A DNA stretch of 64,000 nt from CAVQJU01 sp963754955. Lineage in GTDB: Bacteria > Acidobacteriota > Vicinamibacteria > Vicinamibacterales > CAVVIG01. Each line of letters opens with the position of its first letter. Position 1 is the first letter of the stretch. A model generated the notes under the pieces. It was given only the letters and a program-made list of their open reading frames with translations, did not search any database and was not told the origin of the DNA. Where the stretch lies: NCBI GenBank assembly GCA_963754955.1, contig CAVWHY010000004.1, forward strand, positions 62,001-126,000, in the 5' to 3' direction. Below, piece by piece: positions 51,000-59,734 of the stretch. Position numbers and translations under genes: made by a program.

Positions 51000-52033
51000 T
51001 TACGGGGTCGCCTGGACGGGCGTACTGGTGGCGAACACGGCCGCCGCCGCCTTGTGGACATCCAGTTGAAGAGATTCTGCGTTTCCATGAAGCGGCCGGC
51101 GTTCGAACGCGCGCCGAGCACGACGACGGCGACCTGCTGGGTGCTCTCGGGCAGACGGAGCAGCGTGGCGAGGCAGTAGCCCGACTTGGAAATGAAGCCC
51201 GTCTTGCCCGCGCGCACCTCGACGTCGGAGCGCCCGAGCAGATGGTTGGTCGAGTGGAACGTGATCGGCCGGCGTCCGGTGGTGACCGTGTACTCGGACG
51301 TCCGCATGATCGACGCGATCCGATCGTCTTGCGACACGTAGGTGATGAGGCGCGCCAGATCGTAGGCGGACGACACGTTCTCCGACAGCAGGCCGGAGGG
51401 GTCCGCGTAGTGCGTGGTCTCGAGGCCGAGTTCCGCGGCCTTCTCGTTCATGCGCGCGATGAAACCGTCGTAGCCGAGCGGCGACACGCGCGCCAGCGCG
51501 CGGGCGGCGGCGTTGTCCGACGCGATCAGCAGCAGGTGCAGCAGATCGTCCGTCGTCACGCGGTCGTTCATCTTCAGGTGCGTCGTCGACGCCTGGAACA
51601 CGTCGCTGCGCGCGACGGTGACGGCGTCAGAAAGATCGGGGTTGCCTTCCATGAACACGACGGCGGTCATCATCTTGGTGATGCTCGCGATCGATCGCTG
51701 GCTGGCCGAGTTCTCTTCCCAGAGAATCTGATTCGTTTCCGGGTCGTACACAATCGCGGCGGCGGCGCGCAGATCCGGCACCATGACACCGCTCGCGTCC
51801 ATCTTGTACCGTGGCAGCGGGGTGACGGCCATTTCGCGGGCCAGCGCCACCGCGCGCGCGCGAGCGGAACTCGCACGCCGATTCAGTGACGTGTTCGACG
51901 CGTAAAGCCGGCGGGCCTGCGTCGTCGTCTTCGCGGTTTTCTTTTTGGCTGCGGCCGCCTCGGCAGGCACAGCGCCTGCGCCGAGGACGCCGGCCAGCAC
52001 CAGCGTTCCGATCCAGAAACCGGTTTTCTTCAT
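51000..52033 (-). CDS. D-alanyl-D-alanine carboxypeptidase/endopeptidase-like penicillin-binding protein, one frameshift
   Basis: A signal peptide (MKKTGFWIGTLVLAGVLGAG) and a basic linker precede a peptidase S11 domain. The three catalytic motifs are SASQRSIASITKMMTAVVF (SxxK), LLLIASDNAAARAL (SDN) and VRAGKTGFISKSGYC (KTG). Such enzymes trim peptidoglycan cross-links in the periplasm. The frame shifts near 51058: FNW must be followed by DVHKAAAAVFATSTPVQATP and stop at 51000; a missing G in a G run explains this, in agreement with length modulo three. The corrected length is about 344 residues. The ATG at 52033 gives the best signal peptide. Confidence 0.85.
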
Positions 52034-52179
52034 CACGATTAACGGCATTCTAGCAGACAATCTCATGAGGACAAGGCAATTCTTGCGCCAAGTGTTATGT
52101 AAAAATGACCGTCGTTCGCGTTCTGTAATTCAGTGTATCGGCCGGAGATCACAAAATCGTAGAGGAGGCGTTGAGACGC

Positions 52180-52713
52180 ATGACGCCGCGTGCACTCGAA
52201 GAGTTCAAGGCCCTGCGCGACACGGTCCGCTCGCGCGGAACCGCGCGGATCTGGGTATTCGTGGCCGGCATGGTCGGCTGGGGCGCGCTGTCGATTGCGA
52301 CCGCCTCGCTGGCGGCGCTGCCCGTCGCCACTTTCCTGCCATTGCTCATCATTTCAATCACGTTCGAGGCCGTGTTCAGCCTCCACGTGGGCGTCGAGCG
52401 CATCGGCCGGTACATCCAGGTGTTTCTGGAGGACGACGATCGCGGGTGGGAGCATGTAGCGATGGCGCTGGGCCCGCCGCTCAAGGGGACGAGTTCGGAC
52501 CCGTTGTTCGCCGCATATTTCATCCTGGCGACGCTCCTCAACATCGTCCCCGCCATCCTCGCTCAGCCGGTTCCGCTCGAAGTCGGCGTGGTGGGCGGAG
52601 TGCACCTCATGTTCATCGTGCGCGTCTTCGTTGCGAAGAACGTCGCGTCACGCCAGCGGGCCGCAGATCTCGCGCGTTTCAGGGAATTGAAGGACAAACG
52701 GCCGGGCGATTAG
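52180..52713 (+). CDS. Membrane protein of unknown function
   Basis: This encodes 177 residues from ATG 52180 with three or four hydrophobic segments (IWVFVAGMVGWGALSIATAS, VATFLPLLIISITFEAVFSL, ILATLLNIVPAILAQPVPLE). Termini are charged, and a cytoplasmic C-terminal tail is rich in R, K and E. GAGGAGG lies 11 bases before the ATG; a TTG at 52171 sits too close to it. I do not recognise the family. It is divergent from the carboxypeptidase gene and faces the M20 peptidase. Confidence 0.7.
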   Translation: MTPRALEEFKALRDTVRSRGTARIWVFVAGMVGWGALSIATASLAALPVATFLPLLIISITFEAVFSLHVGVERIGRYIQVFLEDDDRGWEHVAMALGPPLKGTSSDPLFAAYFILATLLNIVPAILAQPVPLEVGVVGGVHLMFIVRVFVAKNVASRQRAADLARFRELKDKRPGD

Positions 52714-52765
52714 GTGCGGCCGCTGGCCGACCACCCGCCGCCCGCCCGACCTACCCGCCCGCCTT

Positions 52766-54037
52766 TCACCGCCGAGCGAGCTCGATCGCAACGAGCACCG
52801 CGTACTGAGTCCCCTTCCACGCGTCGGTCGTGTCGAAGGTCTCCCCCACCGTATGCGTACCGGTCCCGCGTCCGCCGGTGCCGATGGTGATGGCGGGAAT
52901 TTTCAGCTGGATTGGGATGTTCGCGTCCGTCGAGCTTTCCGTCGGCGTCAGGGTGAGGCCGAGGGTCCGGGCCGCGGCAAGCGCCGAGCGGACGACCTGG
53001 GACTCCGGTGGTGTCTGCCCCGGCGGACGGTCCCCGACGAGTTCCCGGACGAAGGAGATCGCCCCGCGGACGCGGCCGCGCTGGTTCTCTTCGCGCACGG
53101 CTTCGTCCACGGCCCGCTGCACGCTGACGTCGAGAGCAGCGATCGATGCCGCGTCGGTTGACCGGAGGTCGAGCTCCATCCAGCACTCGGCCGGAATCGC
53201 GTTGACGGACGTGCCTCCGCCCACGCGGCCCACGTTGAACGTGGTCCGCCCCGAATTCGGCGCGCTGGGCGGCTCGAGCTGCGAGATGTTGGCGATGGCC
53301 CGTCCCATCGCCTGAATCGGGTTCGCCGTTCCGAATGCGGCGTAGCTGTGGCCGCCCGGTCCCTTGAATGTCACGCGGTAGCGACGGCTTCCGACGGCCG
53401 CATTGACCAGAAACAGCCCGGTTCCGTCGATGGCCAGGAACCGGTCGATCCGCCCTTTCATCGTCTCGCCGAACAGCTGTTTCATCCCGCGCAGGTCGCC
53501 GAGGCCTTCTTCGCCCACGTCGGCCACGAAGGTCACCCGACCGTCGGTGTGAACGTTGGCCCGCTTGAGCGCCCGGGCCACGGCCAGCAGCACGGCAAGG
53601 CCCCGGCAGTTGTCGCCGATGCCCGGGCCTGACAGTACCGTCCCGCTGCGGTGCACTCGGACGTCGGTGCCCTCGGGGAAGACCGTATCGAGGTGCGCGG
53701 CCACGACCAGCTGCGGCCGCGGCAGGACGCCGGGGCGATCGCCGACGACATTCCCCGCCTTGTCGACACGGACGTTCGCCAGGCCGAGCTGTTCGAACGC
53801 GGTTTTCATGGCCTGGGCGCGAGCCGTTTCGTGGAACGGCGGCGCGGGGATTTCACAGAGCCGGATCTGATCGGCGACAACTTGCGGTTCGTCCGCCCGG
53901 ACGCTGTCGAGCGCCGCGCGGATGGCCGGGTCGATCGGTTGAGCGGCGTTCGAGTGGAAAAAAAAGCACATCACACCCGCGGTGAGCCCGAAAATGCGCG
54001 CGATGCGCGTAAAGCGATGAGTCACGGAATCTCGCAC
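52766..54037 (-). CDS. M20 family metallopeptidase, secreted
   Basis: This intact 423-residue zinc peptidase has an N-terminal signal segment (IARIFGLTAGVMCFFFHS) and the M20 motifs VVAAHLDTVFPEGTDV (metal histidine and catalytic aspartate near residue 115), GPGIGDNCRGLAVLLAV (metal aspartate) and FVADVGEEGLGDLRGM (catalytic Glu and metal Glu). A dimerisation domain follows with FKGPGGHSYAAFGTANPIQA. Family members cleave tripeptides, dipeptides or acylated amino acids. The start is GTG 54037. It could supply amino acids from peptides in the periplasm. Confidence 0.9.
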   Translation of the reverse strand: MRDSVTHRFTRIARIFGLTAGVMCFFFHSNAAQPIDPAIRAALDSVRADEPQVVADQIRLCEIPAPPFHETARAQAMKTAFEQLGLANVRVDKAGNVVGDRPGVLPRPQLVVAAHLDTVFPEGTDVRVHRSGTVLSGPGIGDNCRGLAVLLAVARALKRANVHTDGRVTFVADVGEEGLGDLRGMKQLFGETMKGRIDRFLAIDGTGLFLVNAAVGSRRYRVTFKGPGGHSYAAFGTANPIQAMGRAIANISQLEPPSAPNSGRTTFNVGRVGGGTSVNAIPAECWMELDLRSTDAASIAALDVSVQRAVDEAVREENQRGRVRGAISFVRELVGDRPPGQTPPESQVVRSALAAARTLGLTLTPTESSTDANIPIQLKIPAITIGTGGRGTGTHTVGETFDTTDAWKGTQYAVLVAIELARR

Positions 54038-54189
54038 TGGAATCCAAACAATCGTACGTTATCCAATCATCTGGAGGCGGTGCGATTCCGATGTCCCACG
54101 CCGCTCCGAAAAACAGCGAGATTTGTTAGCGAGTTAGATCGCGCGCCAAGGTAGAGATACGGTACAAAACTTGCTCCGATGAGAATCGT

Positions 54190-54402
54190 ATGATGAGCCT
54201 CGTTCGCCTTCTCGGCTTCACAACGCTGGCTTGCGGATGCGTGATCGGCAGGTACCGCGAGGTGGCGACCAGCCGCGAAGTCGGGTACGTGGAAGAAAAG
54301 GGACAGGCCTGCGGCAGTCACGGACACCGGCGGAACCATACGGTGTCGGTGGAACGCCTCGCCACGGTCTCGCCCCTCGCCTTCAACAGAAAAGCCTCCT
54401 AA
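54190..54402 (+). CDS. Possible small lipoprotein, doubtful
   Basis: A 70-codon frame starts MSLVRLLGFTTLACGC, which resembles a signal peptide with a lipobox cysteine, and continues with a polar tail rich in R, H and T. There is only a weak GATGAG before the ATG, and the surrounding 150 bases have lower GC. An overlapping minus-strand frame exists and is equally unsupported. The stretch 54040-54460 contains no better gene. Confidence 0.3.
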   Translation: MMSLVRLLGFTTLACGCVIGRYREVATSREVGYVEEKGQACGSHGHRRNHTVSVERLATVSPLAFNRKAS

Positions 54403-54460
54403 AGCCGTTTTTCGACACGGCCCATAACGCCCGGGTGTGCCCGGGCCGAAAAGATGGGCA

Positions 54461-55405
54461 ATGTCGGTCCTGCTCAAACCCTTCGATCGCGTCCCCGGCG
54501 GCCGGTTCGACAGCCGCTTCTTTTTGTCAGATTGCGTTGACGTTTTCCGTCAACTACCGCCGCAAAGTGTCGACGTCATCGTCACCTCCCCGCCCTACAA
54601 CCTGGGCATCCGGTACAACCGGTACGAGGACACGCTGTCCCAGTCCGACTACCTGGAGTGGACCCATACCTGGGTCGCGGCGGCGGCGCGGGTGCTCCGT
54701 CCGGACGGCTCGCTGTTCCTGAACGTGGGCTCGAAGCCGAGCGACCCGTTCACCGCCCTCGACGTCGCGCAGGCCGCGCGCTCGCACCTGCGGCTCCAGA
54801 ACATCATCCACTGGGTGAAATCGATCGCGATCGAGAAGGAACTGGCCGGCGCGAACACGAACCTCGGACGCGACCTGGCCGTCGGCCACTACAAGCCGAT
54901 CAACAGCGATCGGTACCTCAACGACTGCCACGAGTTCGTGTTTCACTTCACGCCTGCCGGTGCGACCCGGCTAGATCGCCTCGCGCTCGGTGTTCCCTAC
55001 CAGGATCAGTCGAACATCGGCCGGTGGCGCGGCGCGGCCGGCGGCGTACGGTGCCGCGGCAACACGTGGTTCATCCCGTACGAAACGATTCAGAAACGCG
55101 ACCGCGACCGTCCGCATCCGGCGACGTTCCCGTCACGGCTGCCCGAACAGTGCCTGCGCCTCCACGGGCTGTCGCGGATTGAACTGGCGATGGATCCGTT
55201 CGTGGGGCTCGGCAGCACCGCCGTGGCGTGCGCCCGGCTCGGTGTGAACTTCGTCGGCTCGGATATCGACGAAACGTATCTGTCCTACGCGGTGACGCGG
55301 ACACGGGAGGCCGTGCTCGAACGCGCCGGCGCCGACAAGCGTCCGGCCAGGGCCACACGAGGACGCCGCGGCGAGCTCAAACCGAGGAAGGCTACTGCTT
55401 CGTAG
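54461..55405 (+). CDS. DNA adenine/cytosine-N4 methyltransferase, orphan
   Basis: The order of motifs is DPPY-type first and SAM motif later: VDVIVTSPPYNLGIRYNRYE near residue 42, then MDPFVGLGSTAVACARLGVN near 240 and FVGSDIDETYLSYA, which fits the beta class of amino-methyltransferases. The protein of about 314 residues is intact. TSPPYN is typical of N4-cytosine or N6-adenine enzymes. No restriction endonuclease is adjacent, so it could be a solitary regulator of gene expression or part of a broken system. ATG 54461 is used; a GTG at 54437 adds eight residues. It is convergent with, and overlaps by 14 bases, the VWFA gene. Confidence 0.88.
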   Translation: MSVLLKPFDRVPGGRFDSRFFLSDCVDVFRQLPPQSVDVIVTSPPYNLGIRYNRYEDTLSQSDYLEWTHTWVAAAARVLRPDGSLFLNVGSKPSDPFTALDVAQAARSHLRLQNIIHWVKSIAIEKELAGANTNLGRDLAVGHYKPINSDRYLNDCHEFVFHFTPAGATRLDRLALGVPYQDQSNIGRWRGAAGGVRCRGNTWFIPYETIQKRDRDRPHPATFPSRLPEQCLRLHGLSRIELAMDPFVGLGSTAVACARLGVNFVGSDIDETYLSYAVTRTREAVLERAGADKRPARATRGRRGELKPRKATAS

Positions 55406-56738
55406 ACGGCACGGGCGCCGGCTGGGGCTTCAGCACGTATTCCTTGCGCGCCCACACCGTGAGACCCGCCCGGGTCACGCGGACATCGACTGACCGACGC
55501 CGCTTCAGAATGTCCGGGTTCTTCGAGTAGTACCCCAGCACGTAGTAGTCGCTCGTTTCCGCGTCCACGCGCTTCAGCGCTCTCGTGAAGTCGTTCGTGT
55601 TCACGACGGCGAGCCCGCCGGTTTCTTCGGCCAGCGTCCGCAGGCTGTCCTGGCTCTTGCGCACGAACTCGCTCCACTGCTGCGGGTCGACGTTCTCGTC
55701 GAGATCGGCCATCGGACCGACCAGGCCGCGCGGGTCGATCGTGTAGATGGTCGTGTTGGCGCGGTTGGCCGCCTGCGTGATCTCGTATAGTTCGCGCGAG
55801 AGATCCGCGTCGGCGAACTGCTCCTGCTGCATCTGCTGGCGGACGTCGGGGTCGTTGCTCGGATCGTTCTGCTGCCCGCCGTCCTGCGACGCGGCCTGGT
55901 TGCGGGCCCGGGCGCTGTCGCTCTGCGCGAACGGCGAATTGGGATCCATCGTGCCGTAACGCGCGTCCTTGAACGGCGCGAAGTCGTAGCCGTCGCTCAC
56001 CCAGATGATCGCCTTGCGCCGATTGTGCACGGCCTCGAGGTTCTTCAACGCGTCGGTCATCGTCGAGAACGCGACGTGCGCGCGGTACCGGATTTCGCTC
56101 GGGCCTCCGGGCCCGCCGGCGCCGTTGATGATCTCCGTCGGCTTGAGCTCGTTGCCCGTCATCTTCTTGATCGTGTCGTCGATTCGCGACCGGTCGTACG
56201 TCATGTCCACCTGGATCGACGAAGGACCGCTCGACACGATGCCGAACAGATCCCCTTCGTGCACGAGCTCCTTCGAAATCTTCTTGAACAGCTCGCGGAC
56301 ACGGCCGGTGTTACCGAACTGCAGGTGCTGGTCGTCGACGAAGAACAGGAAGATGCGGCCTGACACGTCCGACACCGCGCGCTTCTTCGGCAGGATGATG
56401 CCTTCGGGCGCCGCGGCCACGGGGGCCGCCATCGGGTTGTACACGCGGCCGCCGGTGACCACGGTGAGCGAGGCGAGATCCTGCAGCACGCCGTCTTCGT
56501 AGACCCGGAATTCCTCGGGCTTCAAGTCCGAGATGAAATTGCCCTTCTCGTCGCGAATCACCACGTCGTTGGTGACCAGATCGACCTGCACCCGGAAGGT
56601 CGGCTTGTCCTGCGCGGAGGCGGGGGCCGGCGCCGGCTGCGCCGGACCGGGCGCCTGCGCGGACACGGCGACGGCCGCGATTGCGATCGCGGCGACGCGT
56701 ACGGCGATGGCCCAAAAACCGCGTGTTTGCAGTTTCAT
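55392..56738 (-). CDS. VWFA-related secreted protein (acidobacterial family)
   Basis: This intact 448-residue protein has a signal peptide (MKLQTRGFWAIAVRVAAIAI), a short Pro/Ala segment and a von Willebrand factor A-like domain. Motifs include FRVQVDLVTNDVVIRDEKGN near residue 48, FVDDQHLQFGNTGRVRELFK near 130 and AIIWVSDGYDFAPFKDARYG near 250. This is the layout of the 'VWFA-related domain, Acidobacterial' family, which supports the phylum assignment. A Gln/Asp-rich insert (near 285-310) is unusual. It may bind ligands at the cell surface; function is unknown. Confidence 0.85.
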   Translation of the reverse strand: MKLQTRGFWAIAVRVAAIAIAAVAVSAQAPGPAQPAPAPASAQDKPTFRVQVDLVTNDVVIRDEKGNFISDLKPEEFRVYEDGVLQDLASLTVVTGGRVYNPMAAPVAAAPEGIILPKKRAVSDVSGRIFLFFVDDQHLQFGNTGRVRELFKKISKELVHEGDLFGIVSSGPSSIQVDMTYDRSRIDDTIKKMTGNELKPTEIINGAGGPGGPSEIRYRAHVAFSTMTDALKNLEAVHNRRKAIIWVSDGYDFAPFKDARYGTMDPNSPFAQSDSARARNQAASQDGGQQNDPSNDPDVRQQMQQEQFADADLSRELYEITQAANRANTTIYTIDPRGLVGPMADLDENVDPQQWSEFVRKSQDSLRTLAEETGGLAVVNTNDFTRALKRVDAETSDYYVLGYYSKNPDILKRRRSVDVRVTRAGLTVWARKEYVLKPQPAPVPSTKQ

Positions 56739-56747
56739 ACGACTAAA

Positions 56748-57377
56748 TTATACCTCTTCGGTCGGCGGCGGAGCCGGCGTGATTTGCGCCGTTTGCGCGG
56801 GCGCGGAACCCGGCTGTGACGGATGCGGCCGGCGCCGGCGACCTCGACGGCGGCGCCGATGGCCGGCAGCTGCCCCTACCTGAGACGTTCCCGACCCGGT
56901 CGCGGTCTGGGCCGCCGGCTCATCAGCCGCTACGCCTTCTCCGGCGTCCTCTGCTTCGACGAGCGCATCGCCGTCGGAGGTTCCTGCGGCGGCTAGTTCC
57001 TCTTCGCCTGCTATCGGCCGATCGCCTGCCACCGCGGCTTCTTCCACGGCTGCGGCTTCTTCTACTGCTGCTTCGCGCGCCGCCTGCTTGAACGCCTTCT
57101 CCACCCGCCGGCGCTCGCGCCAGTGCTCGACGTCGGGCGGCGGAATCGGCGTCGCCAGCAGGCGCGGCCAGTCGAACCGGATGCCCGGGTTCTGCGCTTC
57201 GATCATGCGCCGCACATCGTCGGTAAACGGGAGGCGGCCGACTTTTACCTGCGGCGGCGTGCGGAACCAGAACAGCACGCGCTGGCGGGACGGCTTGCCG
57301 CGGCGCGGGACGCCGGGCTCGACGATCGCAAAGTGCTCGTATCCCCGTCTGTCCCGCGAGAACTTGAGGAACGCCAC
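56748..57377 (-). CDS. Basic- and acidic-tailed protein of unknown function
   Basis: This 209-residue protein has a compact N-terminal part (about residues 1-95: MAFLKFSRDRRGYEHFAIVE, VLFWFRTPPQVKVGRLPF, DWPRLLATPIPPPDVEHWRE) and a disordered tail: an Ala/Glu-rich stretch, then a run of arginines (HRRRRRGRRRR), then Pro/Thr. It starts with GTG, directly after the TAA of the upstream gene (TAAGTG), so the two are co-translated. The Arg run is a typical nucleic-acid-binding patch. I do not recognise the domain. Confidence 0.65.
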   Translation of the reverse strand: MAFLKFSRDRRGYEHFAIVEPGVPRRGKPSRQRVLFWFRTPPQVKVGRLPFTDDVRRMIEAQNPGIRFDWPRLLATPIPPPDVEHWRERRRVEKAFKQAAREAAVEEAAAVEEAAVAGDRPIAGEEELAAAGTSDGDALVEAEDAGEGVAADEPAAQTATGSGTSQVGAAAGHRRRRRGRRRRPHPSQPGSAPAQTAQITPAPPPTEEV

Positions 57378-58013
57378 TTATTTCCGCTTCTGCGCCTTCG
57401 CTGGCTTCCGCGCCTTGGCGACGGGCTTCGTTTTTTTCGCGGCGGGCTTCGCCGCCCTGGGGGCCGGCCTGGCGACTTTCTTGACGCTTTGCGGGGCGGC
57501 GGCGATCGGCTTTTTCGGGGTCGGGATCTTCGGTGCGTCTGGCCGGGCTTCGGCCCGCACGGGCGCGGTTTCCTTGCTGCGATGGACGAGCGTGAACCGC
57601 ACCTGATCGCCGATGGTGTGATAGCTCCACACTTCGTTCGCCACCACGTGGTTGTCGTCGCACAGGCGCCGCGCGACATCGACCATGGTCGCGGGCACGT
57701 AGAGGTGAAATGCCGCGCGAAGCTTCGAGAGATGCGTCCACTGCGCCAGGGCTTCGAGGTGATTCACCGATTCGCCGGTCTCCACCTCGACGACGCCTTG
57801 GAGGCGATGGCCTTTTTCAAGCGACCACAGGACGAGATCGGGATACAACACAGCGGGGCCGGTGCCGACCGGGACGTTCTGCTCGGTGCCCGGGTTGATG
57901 CCCGCGTCGTACTTACGGCGGAGCTTGACCTGCAGCAATCGAATTAGGCGGTCGTGCTCCAGCTGCTCACGAACCGGTCGCACGAGGATGGGGCTCAACG
58001 CCAGCGCCTCCAA
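57378..58013 (-). CDS. PD-(D/E)xK-like protein with histone H1-like tail
   Basis: About 211 residues. The core (about 15-140) has LYPDLVLWSLEKGHRLQGVV followed by EVETGESVNHLEALAQW, a spacing like the PD...(D/E)x(K/E) nuclease core with a following QW helix; the lysine is replaced by E. The C-terminal 60 residues are Lys/Ala/Pro-rich (VARPAPRAAKPAAKKTKPVA), like histone H1. The start is a TTG; GGAGG upstream fits the second TTG at 57998 better than the one at 58013. A nuclease or DNA-binding role is inference. Confidence 0.5.
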   Translation of the reverse strand: MEALALSPILVRPVREQLEHDRLIRLLQVKLRRKYDAGINPGTEQNVPVGTGPAVLYPDLVLWSLEKGHRLQGVVEVETGESVNHLEALAQWTHLSKLRAAFHLYVPATMVDVARRLCDDNHVVANEVWSYHTIGDQVRFTLVHRSKETAPVRAEARPDAPKIPTPKKPIAAAPQSVKKVARPAPRAAKPAAKKTKPVAKARKPAKAQKRK

Positions 58014-58169
58014 ACGATTGGATCAGATGAGGTTATCAAACTGTCAAGTCTAACACGAATCTGCGTCTTTCCGCCGTATCCCGTTGCCTTTGTGCCGGAT
58101 AGGGTACCCGCATTCTGCAGGCCGGGAGTAGAATACCAAAACGTGTCAACTGTGGAGACAGGAACCCCG

Positions 58170-58551
58170 GTGTCCACCATCCTTATCGTGGATGACGACG
58201 AAGGCGTGACGCAGACGTTTGCACGCATGCTGACGCTCGAGGGTTTCAAGGTCCGGACGGCGTTTAATGCCGAGTCGGGCCTCCGGGCGGCCGGTGAATG
58301 CTCATCCGGACGCTATCATCCTCGATCTGCGGATGCCCCTGATGAATGGTCTGGGCTTCCTCCGGCAGCTGCGAACGATGCCGGATCAGCAAGAGTCGCC
58401 CACGCCCGTTGCGATTGTGACGGGAGACTACTTCCTGGACGACAGCGTCGCCGCCGAGTTGCGCCAGCTGGGCGCCCAGCTGCAGTTCAAGCCGCTCTGG
58501 CTCGAAGACCTCGTCGGTCTCGCGCGCAACCTCCTGAAGGTGACGCGCTGA
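58170..58551 (+). CDS. Response regulator receiver-domain protein, one frameshift
   Basis: This stand-alone receiver domain of about 126 residues has the acidic pocket in ILIVDDDEGVTQTFARM, the phosphoacceptor aspartate in AIILDLRMPLMNGLGFL and the conserved lysine in LQFKPLWLEDL. One extra base near 58298 breaks the frame. GTG 58170 is preferred because AGGA lies eight bases upstream; GTG codons at 58143 and 58152 would add residues unlike the family. No output domain is present. It overlaps the hemE start by four bases, so their expression is linked. Confidence 0.82.
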
Positions 58552-59586
58552 CCAACCGGGCCACCCGGTTCCTTCAAGCCTGCCGCCTCCAGCCGGTTGA
58601 CGCCACCCCGGTCTGGTTCATGCGCCAGGCGGGCCGGTACATGAGCGAGTACCGCGAGCTGCGGCAGAAACATTCGCTGCTCGACATCTGCCGCACGCCC
58701 GACCTGGCGACGACGGTCACGCTGCAGCCCGTGCGTCGCATCGAAGTGGATGCGGCGATCCTGTTTTCGGATCTGCTGCTGCCGCTCGAGCCGATGGGCA
58801 TCCCGTTCGATTTCGTCGCCGGCGAAGGGCCGGCGATCGAAAAGCCGCTGCGCACCGAAGCCGACCTGGCGGCCGTCCGCCGGTTCGAACCGCGCGAGAC
58901 GCTCAGCCACGTGCTCGACACGATCAGGCAGGTGCAGCGCGAGCTCGCCGGCCGGGTGCCGCTCATCGGCTTCGCCGGAGCGCCGTTCACGCTCGCGTCG
59001 TATGCGATCGAGGGCGGCCACTCGAACAACTTCGCGCACACCAAGGCGCTGATGTACGGCCACCCCGCCGCGTGGCACACCTTCTGCGACCTGCTCGCGG
59101 ATCTGATCGGCGACTACCTGGTCGCGCAGATCGAAGCCGGTGTGAACGCGGTCCAGGTGTTCGATTCGTGGGTCGGCGCCCTGAACGCGCCCGATTATCG
59201 CGAGTTCATCCTGCCGCACACGCGGCGCATCTTCGAACGCCTCGCGCCGCTCGGCGTGCCGACGATCCACTTCGGCGTCGGCACTGGGGCAATCCTCGCC
59301 GAACTGCGCGAGGCCGGCGGCGACGTCATCGGCGCCGACTGGCGGACACCGCTCGACGAGGCCTGGGGCCGCATCGGGTTCGATCGCGCCATCCAGGGCA
59401 ATCTCGATCCCACGCTGCTGCTCGCGCCGCTCGAGCGCATCCTCGACGGCCACCGACGAAGTCCTGGAGCGCGCCGGCGGCCGCGCCGGCCACATCTTCA
59501 ATCTCGGCCACGGCATCCTGCCGATGACACCGGTCGAACACGTCCAGGCCGTCGCTCAGTACGTCCACCAGCAAACGCACACATAG
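58548..59586 (+). CDS. hemE: Uroporphyrinogen decarboxylase, one frameshift
   Basis: HemE decarboxylates uroporphyrinogen III to coproporphyrinogen III. Motifs are PVWFMRQAGRYMSEYRELRQ near residue 18, SDLLLPLEPMGIPFDF near 70, GFAGAPFTLASYAIEGG near 140 and FDSWVGALNAPDYREFI near 203; the aspartate in the ILFSDLL segment is the catalytic one. One inserted base near 59455 breaks it; corrected length is about 345 residues. The natural beginning LTNRATRFLQACR is reached only from CTG 58548, which overlaps the response-regulator stop (CTGA); a rare CTG start is likely, unless a base is wrong. Confidence 0.9.
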
Positions 59587-59594
59587 AGCCACAG

Positions 59595-59732
59595 CGTCCG
59601 AGAGGTCCGAGGGGCCCAAGAGGCCGGGGGGGCCAGGTCTGGTGCGCAAAAATGCTACGCTGAAACGTAATGCGCCGACGCTGCGGATCTCATAGTCCGA
59701 CGGACCTCTTGGACCTCTCGGACCTCTCCTTG
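59595..59732. repeat. Inverted nonamer array between hemE and hemH
   Basis: The left arm carries GTCCGAGAG, GTCCGAGGG and GCCCAAGAG; the right arm carries GGACCTCTT, GGACCTCTC and GGACCTCTC (59702-59728). Between them a smaller hairpin GCGCAAAAATGC...GCGC is present. Both neighbours are on the plus strand, so it may attenuate or stabilise the transcript. Confidence 0.7.
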
Positions 59733-59734
59733 GC

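Noticed and set aside
54067..54477. Minus-strand frame of 136 codons opposite the doubtful small lipoprotein
   Set aside because: No start signal, no domain, and unlike neighbouring gene composition.
57954..59663. A long frame joining response regulator and HemE
   Set aside because: The response regulator is frameshifted near 58298; its real end is at 58551, and HemE begins at the overlap.
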